Shown one piece after another: positions 23,300 to 40,127 of a DNA stretch of 64,000 nt (positions within the stretch are counted from its first letter, which is position 1; every line of letters begins with the position of its first letter). The stretch is taken from NCBI GenBank assembly GCA_017979445.1, contig CM030719.1, positions 28,787,317 to 28,851,316 of the forward strand, given 5' to 3'. A model generated the notes under the pieces. That model searched no databases and was not told the DNA's origin. It saw only the letters and a program-made list of their open reading frames with translations. Both the position numbers and the translations under genes were made by a program. The stretch comes from Akebia trifoliata (lineage: Eukaryota > Streptophyta > Magnoliopsida > Ranunculales > Lardizabalaceae).

Positions 23300-25200
23300 T
23301 TACCAATAATCTTTACAAGAACAGGTTTCATCTTTGAAATGGTGGAATCTAATCCGATCACGGACAACTATTTCCCGGTTGCAAATCTTGATATGAACTT
23401 AAACACATTATGACAATCGGTACAAACACGAAGATTCTTCACGATCCGAAGTGTCGTCCCAGGATCAGTGCTAACAAGACCAAACCCAATCGCCAACTTC
23501 TCGCTATGATGTCCCAACGCCTCTTCTTTCTCCTCTTCATCTACATCATACAACACCACAGATGTCTCAAACAAATACCCATCTCTACTCATCTTCCTCC
23601 TTACCTCCTCCAACTTATCACAAATCTCGACATATCTAGGGTGACTCTTGTCTCCCGAAATAAACTCATGGATCATGTTATGAACCTCGATCGAACTACA
23701 ACCAGGGATCTTCTTAATCCCTTCATCCATCATAATCTTTCTCACTTTCTCAACATCTTCCCATCTTCCAACTGAAGCATATAAGTTCGATAAAAGCACG
23801 TAATCTCCGCTACCGCGAGCTTCCATTTCTAAAACAACCTTTTCAGCCAATTCGACATCCTTGTGAAGTCTACAACCTCCAAGCAAAGCCCTCCAAATGA
23901 CGATATCGGGCCTAATAGGCATACTTCTTATAACCTCTTCAGCTTCCTTTAATAGCCCACACCGCCCGAGAAGATCTACCATGCAACCATAGTGTTCTAC
24001 TATTAAGGACACTCCACAATCTTTTGTAGTGCAATAGAAATGCGTCTTGCCTTCCTCTACAAACCCTCCATGACTACAAGCCAAGAGAACTCCAATGAAT
24101 GTTATTTCATCGGGTCTAACACTTGTATCGATTCTCATTTTGTTAAACAGTTCTAGGACTTGATCTGCATTACCGTTCATGGCTAACCCATTGATCAAAG
24201 CATTCCAAGTACAAGTATTCTTCTCCTTCAAACACCCAAAAACCTCCAAAGCGACTTCCACTGCACCACACTTCAAATACATGTCGATCAATGCAGAACC
24301 TAAGAATGGATCTAATTGAAGTCGGTTCTTATTAATAAAGACATGGATCCATTTCCCGGTATCCAATGCACCAAGACTTGCACAAGCCGATAGTACACTA
24401 ACAATGGTCACTCGATTAGGTTTGAAGTTCGCAATCTGCATCCGATTAAACATATGCAAGGCCTCGATGGGAACTCGGTTTTGCACATAACCCGATATCA
24501 TAGCATTCCAAGAAACCAAATCTCTCTCGGGCATCTCCTCAAAAACCCGTCTAGAAGCTAATACATCTCCATTATTAGAGAACCCAACAACCATAGAAGT
24601 CCAAGTAACCACACTAGGAGAAGGAACTTGTTGAAAAAGCTGAAATGCAGAGTCTATGTCACCAAATTCGGCGTACCCACGAATCATAGAATTAAACGAA
24701 ACAACATCTCGTAAAGGCATTTCATCAAATAAGTTCCGTGCATCACCTAATTGATCACATAGAGCATAACAATGCAGAATTGAATTCATGAGAGTGGTTT
24801 GAGAATTAAACCCAAGCTTTAGAGTCTTTAAATGGATTTGGGTAGTTTGGATTAGAGACTTTGATTTCGAAGAAGCCTTTAAAAGGAATTGGAGGGTAAA
24901 ATTATTTGGGGTAAGATAGCGCATTTGGGTAACGAAGAAGGCGAAAGCATGATTGGGATTAGAGGAATTTGCATAAGCCAAGAGAATTGAATTGTAGAGG
25001 TAAAGAGATGATTGCAATGGTGATGGGTTTTGAAGGAGGAAGTGAGCATGTATTTGTTTGAGTTGTTTGGAAGTTGTGGAAGGAGATTGTAAGAGATTGA
25101 TTAGGTTGTGTGTTTGGTTTTGTAATGAAGTTGAAGAGATTTGTTTAGGTTTGAAAGTGATGCATTTGTTCATCCCTCTCTTTTCTCTTAAGTAGTTCAT
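23300..25200 (-). pseudogene. PPR protein, PLS-DYW subclass, frameshift just before the terminal DYW
   Basis: DYW-class PPR proteins are organellar RNA-editing factors. From ATG at 25198-25200 the frame runs 610 residues to TAG at 23368-23370. Repeats in order: YLYNSILLAYANSS, DVVSFNSMIRGYAEFGD, VVTWTSMVVGFSNNGD, DLVSWNAMISGYVQN, NRVTIVSVLSACASLG, NTCTWNALINGLAMNG, PDEITFIGVLLACSHGG, then E motifs (IVIWRALLGGCRLHKD, IPGCSSIEV) and the DYW start with HSE 565-567 and CTDCH 593-597. After FATGK the frame stops. Four bases are missing relative to the expected TGKEIVV; in the shifted frame [17 protein letters not shown] and KDYW follow to TAA at 23300-23302. So the second zinc-binding part of the deaminase-like domain is out of frame. 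No other damage was seen. I cannot name the Arabidopsis counterpart. Confidence 0.88.
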
Positions 25201-25414
25201 GAGAAAAATCCAAAATACCTGTATTTTGAATTTGTATGGCGATCGTTACAATCTAAAAAAATAAATAAATAATAACATAAAGAGCTTATATTCTCACACC
25301 AACTTTTGCTTATAACACACAGATAAAATTAATCACACCCCATTCAAGAACATCCACACACCGACAAAAAATAAAATACAACTTTTGAAATATGAGTGTC
25401 ATACACTTGAGGAA

Positions 25415-25585
25415 AATCGATGGTCTTAAAACTTGTTTTGACGTTTCATCCATGAACGAGACTGAGTTGTCTCAGACAAGTTTTCCGATACATTTGACTT
25501 GTCTATGTGTCTCGTTGGTAGAGGATATTGAGATGTATCAGACAAATCAACCCGGTCTTAAACGAGATTTAAAACCATGGTTGAA
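25415..25585. mobile_element. Small hAT-like MITE relative
   Basis: ATGGTCTTAAAACTTG at the left and AAACGAGATTTAAAACCAT at the right are inverted relatives of the CATGGTTTTTAAACTCG ends of the 28287 element. The interior repeats ACGAGACTGAGTTGTCTC-like wording. No target duplication was found. Confidence 0.55.
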
Positions 25586-25998
25586 AAGCTTTTTGGTGAT
25601 GTGTAAAAAATGAAAAGGGATACTATCAGTTGAAAGATAGAATGGTTACTCACACCCCAAACACAATATTTAATTTCATTATATGGTATCTTATTTTAAA
25701 AAAAAAGTATGGTAATATAATATAAGCTGAGGTGAAATGACAAGTTTGTCAGGTAGTATACTTGTAAAAGGGTATGTTGATTTACCCTCTTGTAAGGGTA
25801 AAAATGTCATTGAAAGATTAGAACAATGACTTTTTGAAGAAGATCCACATGGCAAGAGTTCAGCTTTTTAAGCTCTTGTTGCACTTTAATATTCTCAAAA
25901 ACAAGTAAGAAATGGTTTTATGTACAATTGAAACCTTGCACAATAGCTTAGCAAATCTATGAAATATGGGTTTTGGAGTTGTTGGGATCATTGCTCAA

Positions 25999-26379
25999 TC
26001 ATGGGTACCCAAAAGCCAAGCAAGTCTCCCAAAAGATCTTGTTCTCCTCCTTCTCATCTTTCTCTTTAATTGCATCAACACTAACCCTTGGATCCTGATC
26101 TCGCTTCGAGCACACGTATCCCAATGTCATCTTTGACAATCCCATCTTTTGACAAGACCAATCTTGATCATCACCATCATAATTAACATTGTAATCATTG
26201 TCGTAATCTTGATCATCGACATCGATATAATCCTCCTCGACACAATCCCAACTACAGGACTCAGCGTCATCGTCGGCTAAAACAATCTTATTGACAATGG
26301 GATCGAAATTGGCCTCGGAATCGCCACTTGCCTCGAAAAGAAAGATAGATGAAACATCAACAAGAGATGTCAAATCCAT
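25999..26379 (-). CDS. Small acidic plant protein of unknown function, 126 aa, single exon
   Basis: The frame starts MDLTSLVDVSSIFLFEASGD, passes through a strongly acidic middle (about residues 45-72, Asp/Tyr-rich, DVDDQDYDNDYN) and ends IFWETCLAFGYP. Codon use and composition look like a real gene. I recall plant proteins with the same head, acidic middle and FWE-CLA tail but know of no function. No signal peptide or membrane segment is visible. On the minus strand AATATAAATC near 26440-26455 could be a TATA element. It is transcribed in the same direction as the PPR gene, with about 800 bp between. Confidence 0.7.
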   Translation of the reverse strand: MDLTSLVDVSSIFLFEASGDSEANFDPIVNKIVLADDDAESCSWDCVEEDYIDVDDQDYDNDYNVNYDGDDQDWSCQKMGLSKMTLGYVCSKRDQDPRVSVDAIKEKDEKEENKIFWETCLAFGYP

Positions 26380-27204
26380 TCCTTCAAAGAAGAGAAGAGT
26401 TATAGAGAGTACTTTATGGGAAGAAGTTGTGCTTTCTTAGTGATTTATATTAGAAATCAAGACAAGTTGCTTGTTATTAAGAAATTGGGTTGTGATGATG
26501 AAATGGTGGGTTGTCTTATTTGACACTCATGTCATGGGTTGGCCTCAATTATTTTGAATCCTTTTGGGTCTTCTTTTGGCCGACTTAATCTTCTAGAATC
26601 AAGATTACCTAAATGAGATGGAAAGAAAAAATAAAATCAGATCATGTACTCCCGTCAGTTGGATTGGAACCTAACTCCAAGTCTCCTTTACATGCCATGT
26701 GGCAGTGTTTAAAAAAAGAGTTTGATTGATGATTTTAATCGTTAAATTTGAGCTTTGGGCATTTTCATGATTCCTATGATGGAAAATAATTAGAAATCAA
26801 AATCATCTTCATGGAAAAGTGAGCCCAAAAATAGTTTGACACGTGTTGCAAAGAGGATAACTAAGTCTCATTGCAATCCAACTCCTGAGAGTATAGAATA
26901 GGCATTAGCCACGTGTGTCTTCCAGAAGGAATGAATAATGGTCTTTCTTCTTTCAGAGCTTGTTAAATAGACTTGTAAAAGTCATAGTTGGGATTGTATA
27001 GGAATACTTGTTCATCTTGGTCTTCTTATTTGATGGGTCAAGTTGGGTGGACAGGAAGACAACGGTACTCCCAATCTACGTGCTTTAAAACGTGGGCTAA
27101 TTTGAGCCATCAACTTTAATGGACCCACTTATCAACTGTCCTGATCAAACGATTATAACGTATGTGATTATAGCTCATACGGTGATATAGTACTACTAGG
27201 GTGG

Positions 27205-27285
27205 AGGGGCAAATAGAGATCCAAAGTCACGACCTGGAGAGCAAATCCAGTCGCTCTTACCATTTCAGCTAACCCTCGGTGGGTG
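27205..27285 (-). repeat. tRNA-derived SINE-like fragment
   Basis: On the minus strand, GGTTAGCTGAAATGGTAAGA (A-box-like) is followed about 35 bp later by CCAGGTCGTGACTTTGGATC (B-box-like). The arrangement is that of a Pol III promoter from a degenerate tRNA, and no full cloverleaf could be drawn, so a SINE piece is more likely than a tRNA gene. Confidence 0.45.
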
Positions 27286-27632
27286 AAAAAGGTTTCTTTG
27301 GTTGCATATATTAAAATTTAGCCAAACGGTGAATTTGTCGGCTCGTCTCCTCCATTGTTACAACCCCCAAGAAGTCTTGTCATGGATTGTGACGTCATGT
27401 TTGAGGATATTTTTTTATATATATTGTGACATAACAAATTTACATCAATATCAATATTTCAAATCAATGCATTTTTTTATCATATTAGACACGTGGTGTG
27501 ACGTTACTTCTTGGAATCGGAATTATTCTTTTATATTTCTTGACACGTGTTGAATGATATCTGTTTGACAATTATGACGTTTTAATATCTACCTTAATCA
27601 TTCTTAATTCATCTTGAATATCAAAATTTCAA

Positions 27633-27813
27633 GGAAAATGCTGAAATGAAACAAAGTATGTACTGAGATTCTCACAAGTCTGACGTGAGATGTGCAGATA
27701 ACTATAGATGTATTTCCTCGTGATTCAAGTAAAACCCATCTACGGTTATGTATGCTTGTCCACGTCAGAATTGTGAGAATCACAATAAATCTTGTGTCAC
27801 CCCAAATCTCTCG
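27633..27813. mobile_element. Hairpin MITE, GATTCTCACA-arm subfamily
   Basis: GGAAAATGCTGAAATGAA begins the element. Arms GAGATTCTCACAAGTCTGAC and CCACGTCAGAATTGTGAGAA pair. The centre is ATAGATGTATTTCCTCGTGA and AACCCATCTACGGTTAT. The same arm wording occurs in the 39670 copy. No exact target duplication was found. Confidence 0.75.
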
Positions 27814-28097
27814 TAAAAAAAAAATATATATTATTATTGGGTGAATATGGGTATTATCCTGGGCCTTGAAAGTTTTAGTCCGGCCCATTGTGCTAATGTG
27901 GACCTCGGGTGCATCGTATATTAAACGCCTTAGATAGAAGGAAAACAAAAACAAAGTTTTGGACCCACTGGGCTTTCTAGAAAATTGACTTTGGTGACAG
28001 TCAGTGAGCGGTTGAAAGTTGGAATCAAGAAAACATTCGTGGGGCCCACAATTTTAGCCACCTGATTTGGCTATGTGTCGTAATTGACCCGTTAACT

Positions 28098-28785
28098 GGG
28101 GGTGCAACTTGGTCCGGTTCAAATTGAGAATGAAACCAATCCGATAGCTTTAGGGTGGTTTGGTTCAGTTTGGAGCAAGTTACGGTTAGTTTTTGGATTA
28201 CGAAAATGGAAAGCTAATCAATTTGGTTCGATTATTGGATCAAGCTTGTATTGAACCGAAACCCTATGCAATAAATAAATGTAGATCATGGTTTTTAAAC
28301 TCGGTATCGCGTCTCGGACGAATTTTCCAATACGTTTGAGACGTCTCGTGAGATAACTCAAAAAATTAAACGTGAGATGTAAAATTCAGTCAAAAAAATG
28401 ACTTTGTGAGTTTGTCTCATTCAACTTTGATACCGAGTTAACTCGGGCGATACGTCTCGGTCTCGGATGAATTTAAAAACCATGATGTAGATGCATATAA
28501 TAATTATAATGAATTATTTCAGGAGTTTGGACATATATTAGTGATTTTTATGGATAAATTAATAATTTTTTTTGGATAGATTAATGATTATTATATGAAA
28601 TTTTATGTTTATTATATGTTTGTTTTTTCATTAAAAAATATTACTTACAATTATAGAATATTAGAAATTCATAGAACTAAACTGAATCAACTTTAGTTCA
28701 ATTTGGTTCTGGTTCTTATTTAGTGGAATCGACCTATGTCGGGTTGGTTCCAATTTGACCTCAAACTGAACTAAGTTGCATTCCT
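28098..28785. mobile_element. Degenerate TIR element containing a younger nested MITE
   Basis: The left edge GGGTGCAACTTGGTCCGGTT and the right edge, reverse-complemented, AGGAATGCAACTTAGTTCAG resemble each other; interior wording built on GGTTCGGTTT-like blocks recurs on both sides. The hAT-like MITE at 28287-28494 lies inside it. No ORF was found. Confidence 0.45.
28287..28494. mobile_element. hAT-type MITE with perfect 8-bp target duplication
   Basis: Ends CATGGTTTTTAAACTCG and GAATTTAAAAACCATG form the terminal inverted repeat. ATGTAGAT is duplicated exactly at 28279-28286 and 28495-28502; an 8-bp duplication is the hAT hallmark. The interior has paired GTCTCGGACGAATTTTCC and TCTCGGTCTCGGATGAATTT. 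Confidence 0.88.
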
Positions 28786-29662
28786 ACCACTCACAACTCA
28801 ATCGGACATTGAGGGTTTTACGACCCTTGCTGACTAAAAATGAGAATTTATCTCTTGGATATTTGAATATACTCGAAAAAATTATTTTTTATTATTAAAA
28901 AAGAAAGATGTTTTTTCTCGAGATATGAGTACTATATACTCAATGACATTAATAATCTCCCCCTCCCCCAATGAAAGTAAAAAATCCAAGAGACAAAAAA
29001 CCGCATAAAAGAATTTATGTAGTTTGGAAACATTCCTACGTTCACGAATAGAATAAGAATAATCACTTTTATCTCTTAAGTTTTACAATTTTAGAGATGT
29101 CTATTTATAAAATTGAGTTACTAAAACATGTTAATCTCTCCAAAATAGTATCCCCAATGGGGCACTGCCCCTGCACCCCACAACTTTGTGTAGGTCCAAC
29201 TTAGGGGTCATAAGGACATATTTCAACAATTAGCACATCCAGCACTTTAAGCACATTAATAGTGTTTCGAGATTTTTCACATTTGCCTCTGTTATGACTT
29301 CATGCACCACGACTTCGATATTTTACCAAAATGCCTTTACTATAGTTTAAATGATAAAATATCATATAAAATTGTTTTATTTATTTGAAAATTTTAACAT
29401 TATATTTTAAATTAATTAATTGTATTTTTCCCCTTTGAACAGATCAATTTTCCAAGGCTGGACGATTTATTCCCAAAATTCAACAAAGCTCTTCAAACAC
29501 GTTCAACTTGGTAGAAGTCAGAATATGTGGATCCATGTAAAGCATGTTTTAAAAACTTATCCAAGACCAATCAAACAAGTCAATGTGGTTTGCCCATCAT
29601 TGACCCATCAAATATTTTGAGAGTATTAAAAGATTGGTTTTACATATTTTGTAAAATAATTA

Positions 29663-29771
29663 ATTCTATTGCCACACTAACTTTGCTAACAGCACCCCAA
29701 TTCATCACCAAAGAATTAACACACATCTTGGAGTGCCATTGGTAAAGTTGGTGTGGCAATAGAAGCTCTCT
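29663..29771. repeat. Short inverted repeat, TTCTATTGCCACACTAACTT arms
   Basis: TTCTATTGCCACACTAACTT at 29663 pairs with AAGTTGGTGTGGCAATAGAA near 29750. Similar AGTTGGAGTGGCAATAG and AGTTGGGGTGCCAATAG words occur alone at 30095 and 41340, so this is a dispersed family. No target duplication was determined. Confidence 0.6.
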
Positions 29772-30234
29772 TTAAATATTTGTCATCTATATAAAACTAA
29801 GTTTTCTTTTATAATGAGAAAAATTATAATTACTTGAATATAAATTATATTAATAAACATTCTAAAACAACTTAAACAAAGATCAAGGTGAGATAACTCA
29901 ATTGAGTCAACCATTATTGTCCGAGCCAGTAAGACAAAAATGGTGCCATGAATATTTAGGTACCTAGAATGAGTCCATTTCTGCTCCCCACTCTTATTTT
30001 TCCCTTTTGCTTTAGAACTTTTTTTGGTGTCTACGTTCATATTTAACGGTACACTATACATAATTTCACCAATTGGTGTTGCATTAACCAAAGTTGGAGT
30101 GGCAATAGTAGTTCTCAGAAAAAGAAAAAAAACGGAATTGGTTTAACATTGCTTTCCACTATACAAGAATGTTGTCAATTGTAACCTTCAGTGCAATTTT
30201 TTTTTGGGTATTTGGTATTTACACAAATATATAT

Positions 30235-30589
30235 GGATGGCGTTATTACGACCCCCTTTGCGACACACCTTTTTGTCTTATATGGGCAAAAATGTTTGGA
30301 ATGGGTTGATTTTTTGTGAGGATGACCTCTATGGTGAGGAGATCATCCTGGCAAAAAATCATCCCATTCCAAAACTTCTAGACCGTCCGATTTTTGTTGA
30401 AAAATTATAGACCGTCCAATTTTTGTAAATCAATTTTGATGGGGTTAGAAGTTTTGGAATGGGATGATTTTTTGCCAGGATGATCCCCTCATCACAGAGA
30501 TCATCCTCACAAAAAATCAGCCCATTCCAAACATTTTTGCCCATATAAGACAAAATGGTGTGTCGCAAAGGGGGTCGTAATAACCCGAC

Positions 30590-30591
<2 letters not shown>
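30235..30591. mobile_element. Large hairpin MITE (357 bp), Mutator-like, 9-bp target duplication
   Basis: The two halves are near-perfect inverted copies of about 150 bp: GTTATTACGACCCCCTTTGC and GACACACC on the left are matched on the right. Inner arms carry GGAATGGG-TGATTTTTTG and GATCATCCT; the loop holds two ACCGTCC blocks. Ends are GGATGGCG and CGACCC. AATATATAT flanks both sides (30226-30234, 30592-30600), though the right copy merges into a TA microsatellite. It lies just downstream of the BON3 stop codon. Confidence 0.85.

Positions 30592-30625
<34 letters not shown>
30592..30625. repeat. (TA)n microsatellite
   Basis: About 15 TA units directly follow the hairpin element, probably expanded from its AATATATAT target duplication. 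Confidence 0.9.
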
Positions 30626-30627
<2 letters not shown>

Positions 30628-30699
30628 GGTGAGCCAAAATAGTCCAGAACAACCCCTCCAAAGTGGACTTAGAATGATGAGTACTAGTAGTGTTGAGGT

Positions 30700-37774
<7,075 letters not shown>

Positions 37775-38031
37775 CTCTCTCTCTCTCTCTCGATTCTCGA
37801 GAAACCGCAACAAAAAATTCAAGATACCCAAAGCGTTCACACCAGGAAGATAAGAAATATATACACGCTTTTACAGTTTCCTTTTACAGCGGGAAAATCA
37901 AATCTCTTAATTGACAAGGTTAGGTTATGGTTGGTGTTTGGTAGTGGGGATTAGGTTAGCTAATATTGGAGTATTCCAATTCTGTTTTGTAAATCCACCA
38001 ATTGGACGGAACCTTGTTCTACTCTCAATCT

Positions 38032-38043
38032 CTATATATAATA
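38032..38043 (-). promoter_or_regulatory. Candidate TATA box of the BON3 gene
   Basis: On the minus strand TATTATATATAG lies about 260 bp upstream of the ATG, with no ATG-rich interruption and a CT/GA-rich leader following. Position and sequence are plausible for a plant core promoter; there is no direct evidence of use. Confidence 0.35.
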
Positions 38044-38208
38044 GAGGAACAAAGAGTAAACAAAGACTATGGTCCATCTCTGAATTGCTGGGTTTTTTTC
38101 TTACGCGTGTGAGAATTTTATACCTGGACTCGTTCTGCTTCGGTCAAAGTTTTTTTGCAGAGTTTTTATTCAAATTGGAATAAACCATTGACCCCATAAT
38201 TATCATGG

Positions 38209-38584
38209 GTCCCTTTCAGCAACAAACATTTTGACAAACATTTTGGCAAAACATTTTTCAAAACATGGGTTAGAGGTTTTGGAATGGGCTAATTTTTGGT
38301 GAGGATGATCTCTACGGTGAGGAGATCATCCTCATCAAAAATCAGCCCATTCCAAAACTTCTAGCCCCATGTTAACAGGTTGAAAAATCGTGGACCGTCC
38401 ATTTTTTGTAAACTATTTTTGATGGGTTAGAAGTTTTGGAATGGGCTGATTTTTGGTGATGATGATCTATTCCCTGTAGAGATCATCCTCACCAAAAATC
38501 AGCCCATTCCAAAATCTGTAACCCATATTTTCAAAAATGTTTTGCCAAAATGTTTGTCAAAATGTTTGTTGCTGAACATTTCCC
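38209..38584. mobile_element. Large hairpin MITE (376 bp), Mutator-like, perfect 9-bp target duplication
   Basis: AATTATCAT is duplicated exactly (38200-38208, 38585-38593). The ends begin GGG and then carry TTCAGCAACAAACATTTTGA inverted at both sides. Inner arms (TTTTGGAATGGGCT, GAGGATGATCTCTAC, GAGGAGATCATCCTC) and the loop word ACCGTCC match those of the 30235 element, while the outer ~60 bp do not. Each half also contains its own smaller hairpin, so the whole would fold as a nested structure. Confidence 0.92.
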
Positions 38585-38950
38585 AATTATCATATGTTAC
38601 GGAAATATATTTTGGATTGTCTCGTTGTAATATATGTAAAGATATCGAACTATGTTAGGGCGACAATCCCAATTTTGTTTCTAAATTGTAAAATTTTATG
38701 GAAACAAGGTTAGAATTTTAAATGGGACAATATTAGCATAGTAACCAAATGCCAGGATGGTTTTATAAAGTGTGGTATCTCGTGTGTCTCGCTCTCCATC
38801 GATGCCAATTTGACTCAGTGTGGTCACCACGTCATAGACAAGTCAAATAATTTTCTAATTATAAAGTCTTCACTTGGTAAGTACTCGGCTGACGTGTTCT
38901 CTTTAATCGGATTTAGATGACGTGTGAAAACACATATGTATTGCCACGTT

Positions 38951-39530
38951 TGTCTATCGTGACTATTTTTTTTTCTTAAAGTCGTGATACATGCACGCTA
39001 TTTTGGTAGGTGGCAAGGGCACAGAGCCGCACATCTTTAACATGTGTATCCTGATGAAAATAATTTATAATTTTGTGTCCTTTCCACGTCAATCTCGTGC
39101 ATTCATCATTATTCTTTTTTTCTTATTACGAGTTGGATTATTATGTTCGATCACATAATCTTTTTTTTTTTTTTTTTTAAGAGAACAAGCATTCAAATCA
39201 ACAAAAAAATTTAATTTTTTAGGAACTGGCTATCACGGCTGTCTATCGTGACCATTTTTTTTTTCTTAGCGTCGTGATAAATGCACACTGTCTTGGTAGG
39301 TGGCAAGGGCACAAAGCGGCACATCTTTAACATGTGTATCCTGATGAAAATAATTTATGATTTTGTGCCCTTAGCACGTTAGTCTCGTGCATTCATCATT
39401 ATTCTTTTTTTCTTATTACGAGTTGGATTATTATGTTCGATCATATAATCTTTTTTTTTTTTTTTTTTTTAAGAGAACAAGCATTCAAATCAACGAAAAA
39501 AAAATTAATTTTTTAGGAACTGGCACATTG
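38951..39530. repeat. Tandem duplication of a ~285-bp unit
   Basis: TGTCTATCGTGACTATTTTT at 38951 recurs at 39240, and both copies continue in parallel through GGTAGGTGGCAAGGGCACA, TTAACATGTGTATCCTGATG, TTACGAGTTGGATTATTATG, a long T run, and AAGAGAACAAGCATTCAAAT to TAGGAACTGGC. Divergence is only a few percent plus T-run length. Confidence 0.88.
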
Positions 39531-39669
39531 ACACCACTAGTCATTAGTATTTTCTTTTAATCTTTTCTTTCCAAGAATGCCACTTCAATTTTATTGTATT
39601 TTCTCTTTTACATCTTTCTAATAATATTTCAAGTTTATTTTTTTTTCCTTGTCTCTATTTTTCTAATAC

Positions 39670-39849
39670 ATTAATATTAGGGTGACATTGGATTAATTGT
39701 GATTCTCACATTTCTGATGTGGAAGTGCACACATAACTGTAGATGCTTCTTACTCGTATCTTCAGGACATACATCTATGATTATATGCTCACCCCCACAT
39801 CAAAAAATGTGAGAATCGCAACAAATCCCAATTCATCCCAACAAGACTT
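39670..39849. mobile_element. Hairpin MITE, GATTCTCACA-arm subfamily
   Basis: ATTGTGATTCTCACATTTCT and AATGTGAGAATCGCAAC pair, and the centre reads GTAGATGCTTCTTACTCGTA, CTTCAGG and ACATCTATGATTAT. It shares its arms with the 27633 copy. Flanks TTTCTAATA and TTTTCAATA could be a decayed 9-bp duplication. Confidence 0.75.
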
Positions 39850-40049
39850 TTTTCAATAATACTCTCTAATTTTATTATCTTTACCTTTCTTTAATAATAT
39901 TCCTATAATTTTATTGTCTTTTCTCTTTTACCTTTTAAATCTATAGAGGATGACCGTGTGTGTGATTGGCATTGTCAATTCAACATATATGGATTTACAA
40001 GTTATATCAGATATAATATTTATAAAATAAAAAAATAGAAAAGTTAAAA

Positions 40050-40127
40050 GACTTGAACTCATGACCTCAAAGTTGCATTGCAACATGAGTCACAAATCCC
40101 AAACCGAGGCTTACGCCAATTAGTGTA
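40050..40127 (-). repeat. tRNA-derived SINE-like fragment
   Basis: On the minus strand, AATTGGCGTAAGCCTCGG (A-box-like) is followed by AGGTCATGAGTTCAAGTC (B-box-like). The spacing suits a tRNA-type Pol III promoter. The acceptor stem cannot be completed, so it is not called a tRNA gene. Confidence 0.5.

Larger units (their letters stand above)
26380..30225. other. Intergenic repeat zone between the acidic-protein gene and the BON3 gene
   Basis: No gene was recognised. The first few hundred bases should hold the promoter of the 25999-26379 gene. The rest holds a tRNA-like SINE piece (27.2 kb), a hairpin MITE (27.6 kb), a ~690-bp TIR-like element with a hAT MITE nested inside (28.1-28.8 kb) and a small inverted repeat (29.66-29.77 kb). 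The stretch 28.8-29.65 kb is AT-rich with nothing recognisable. Confidence 0.55.
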
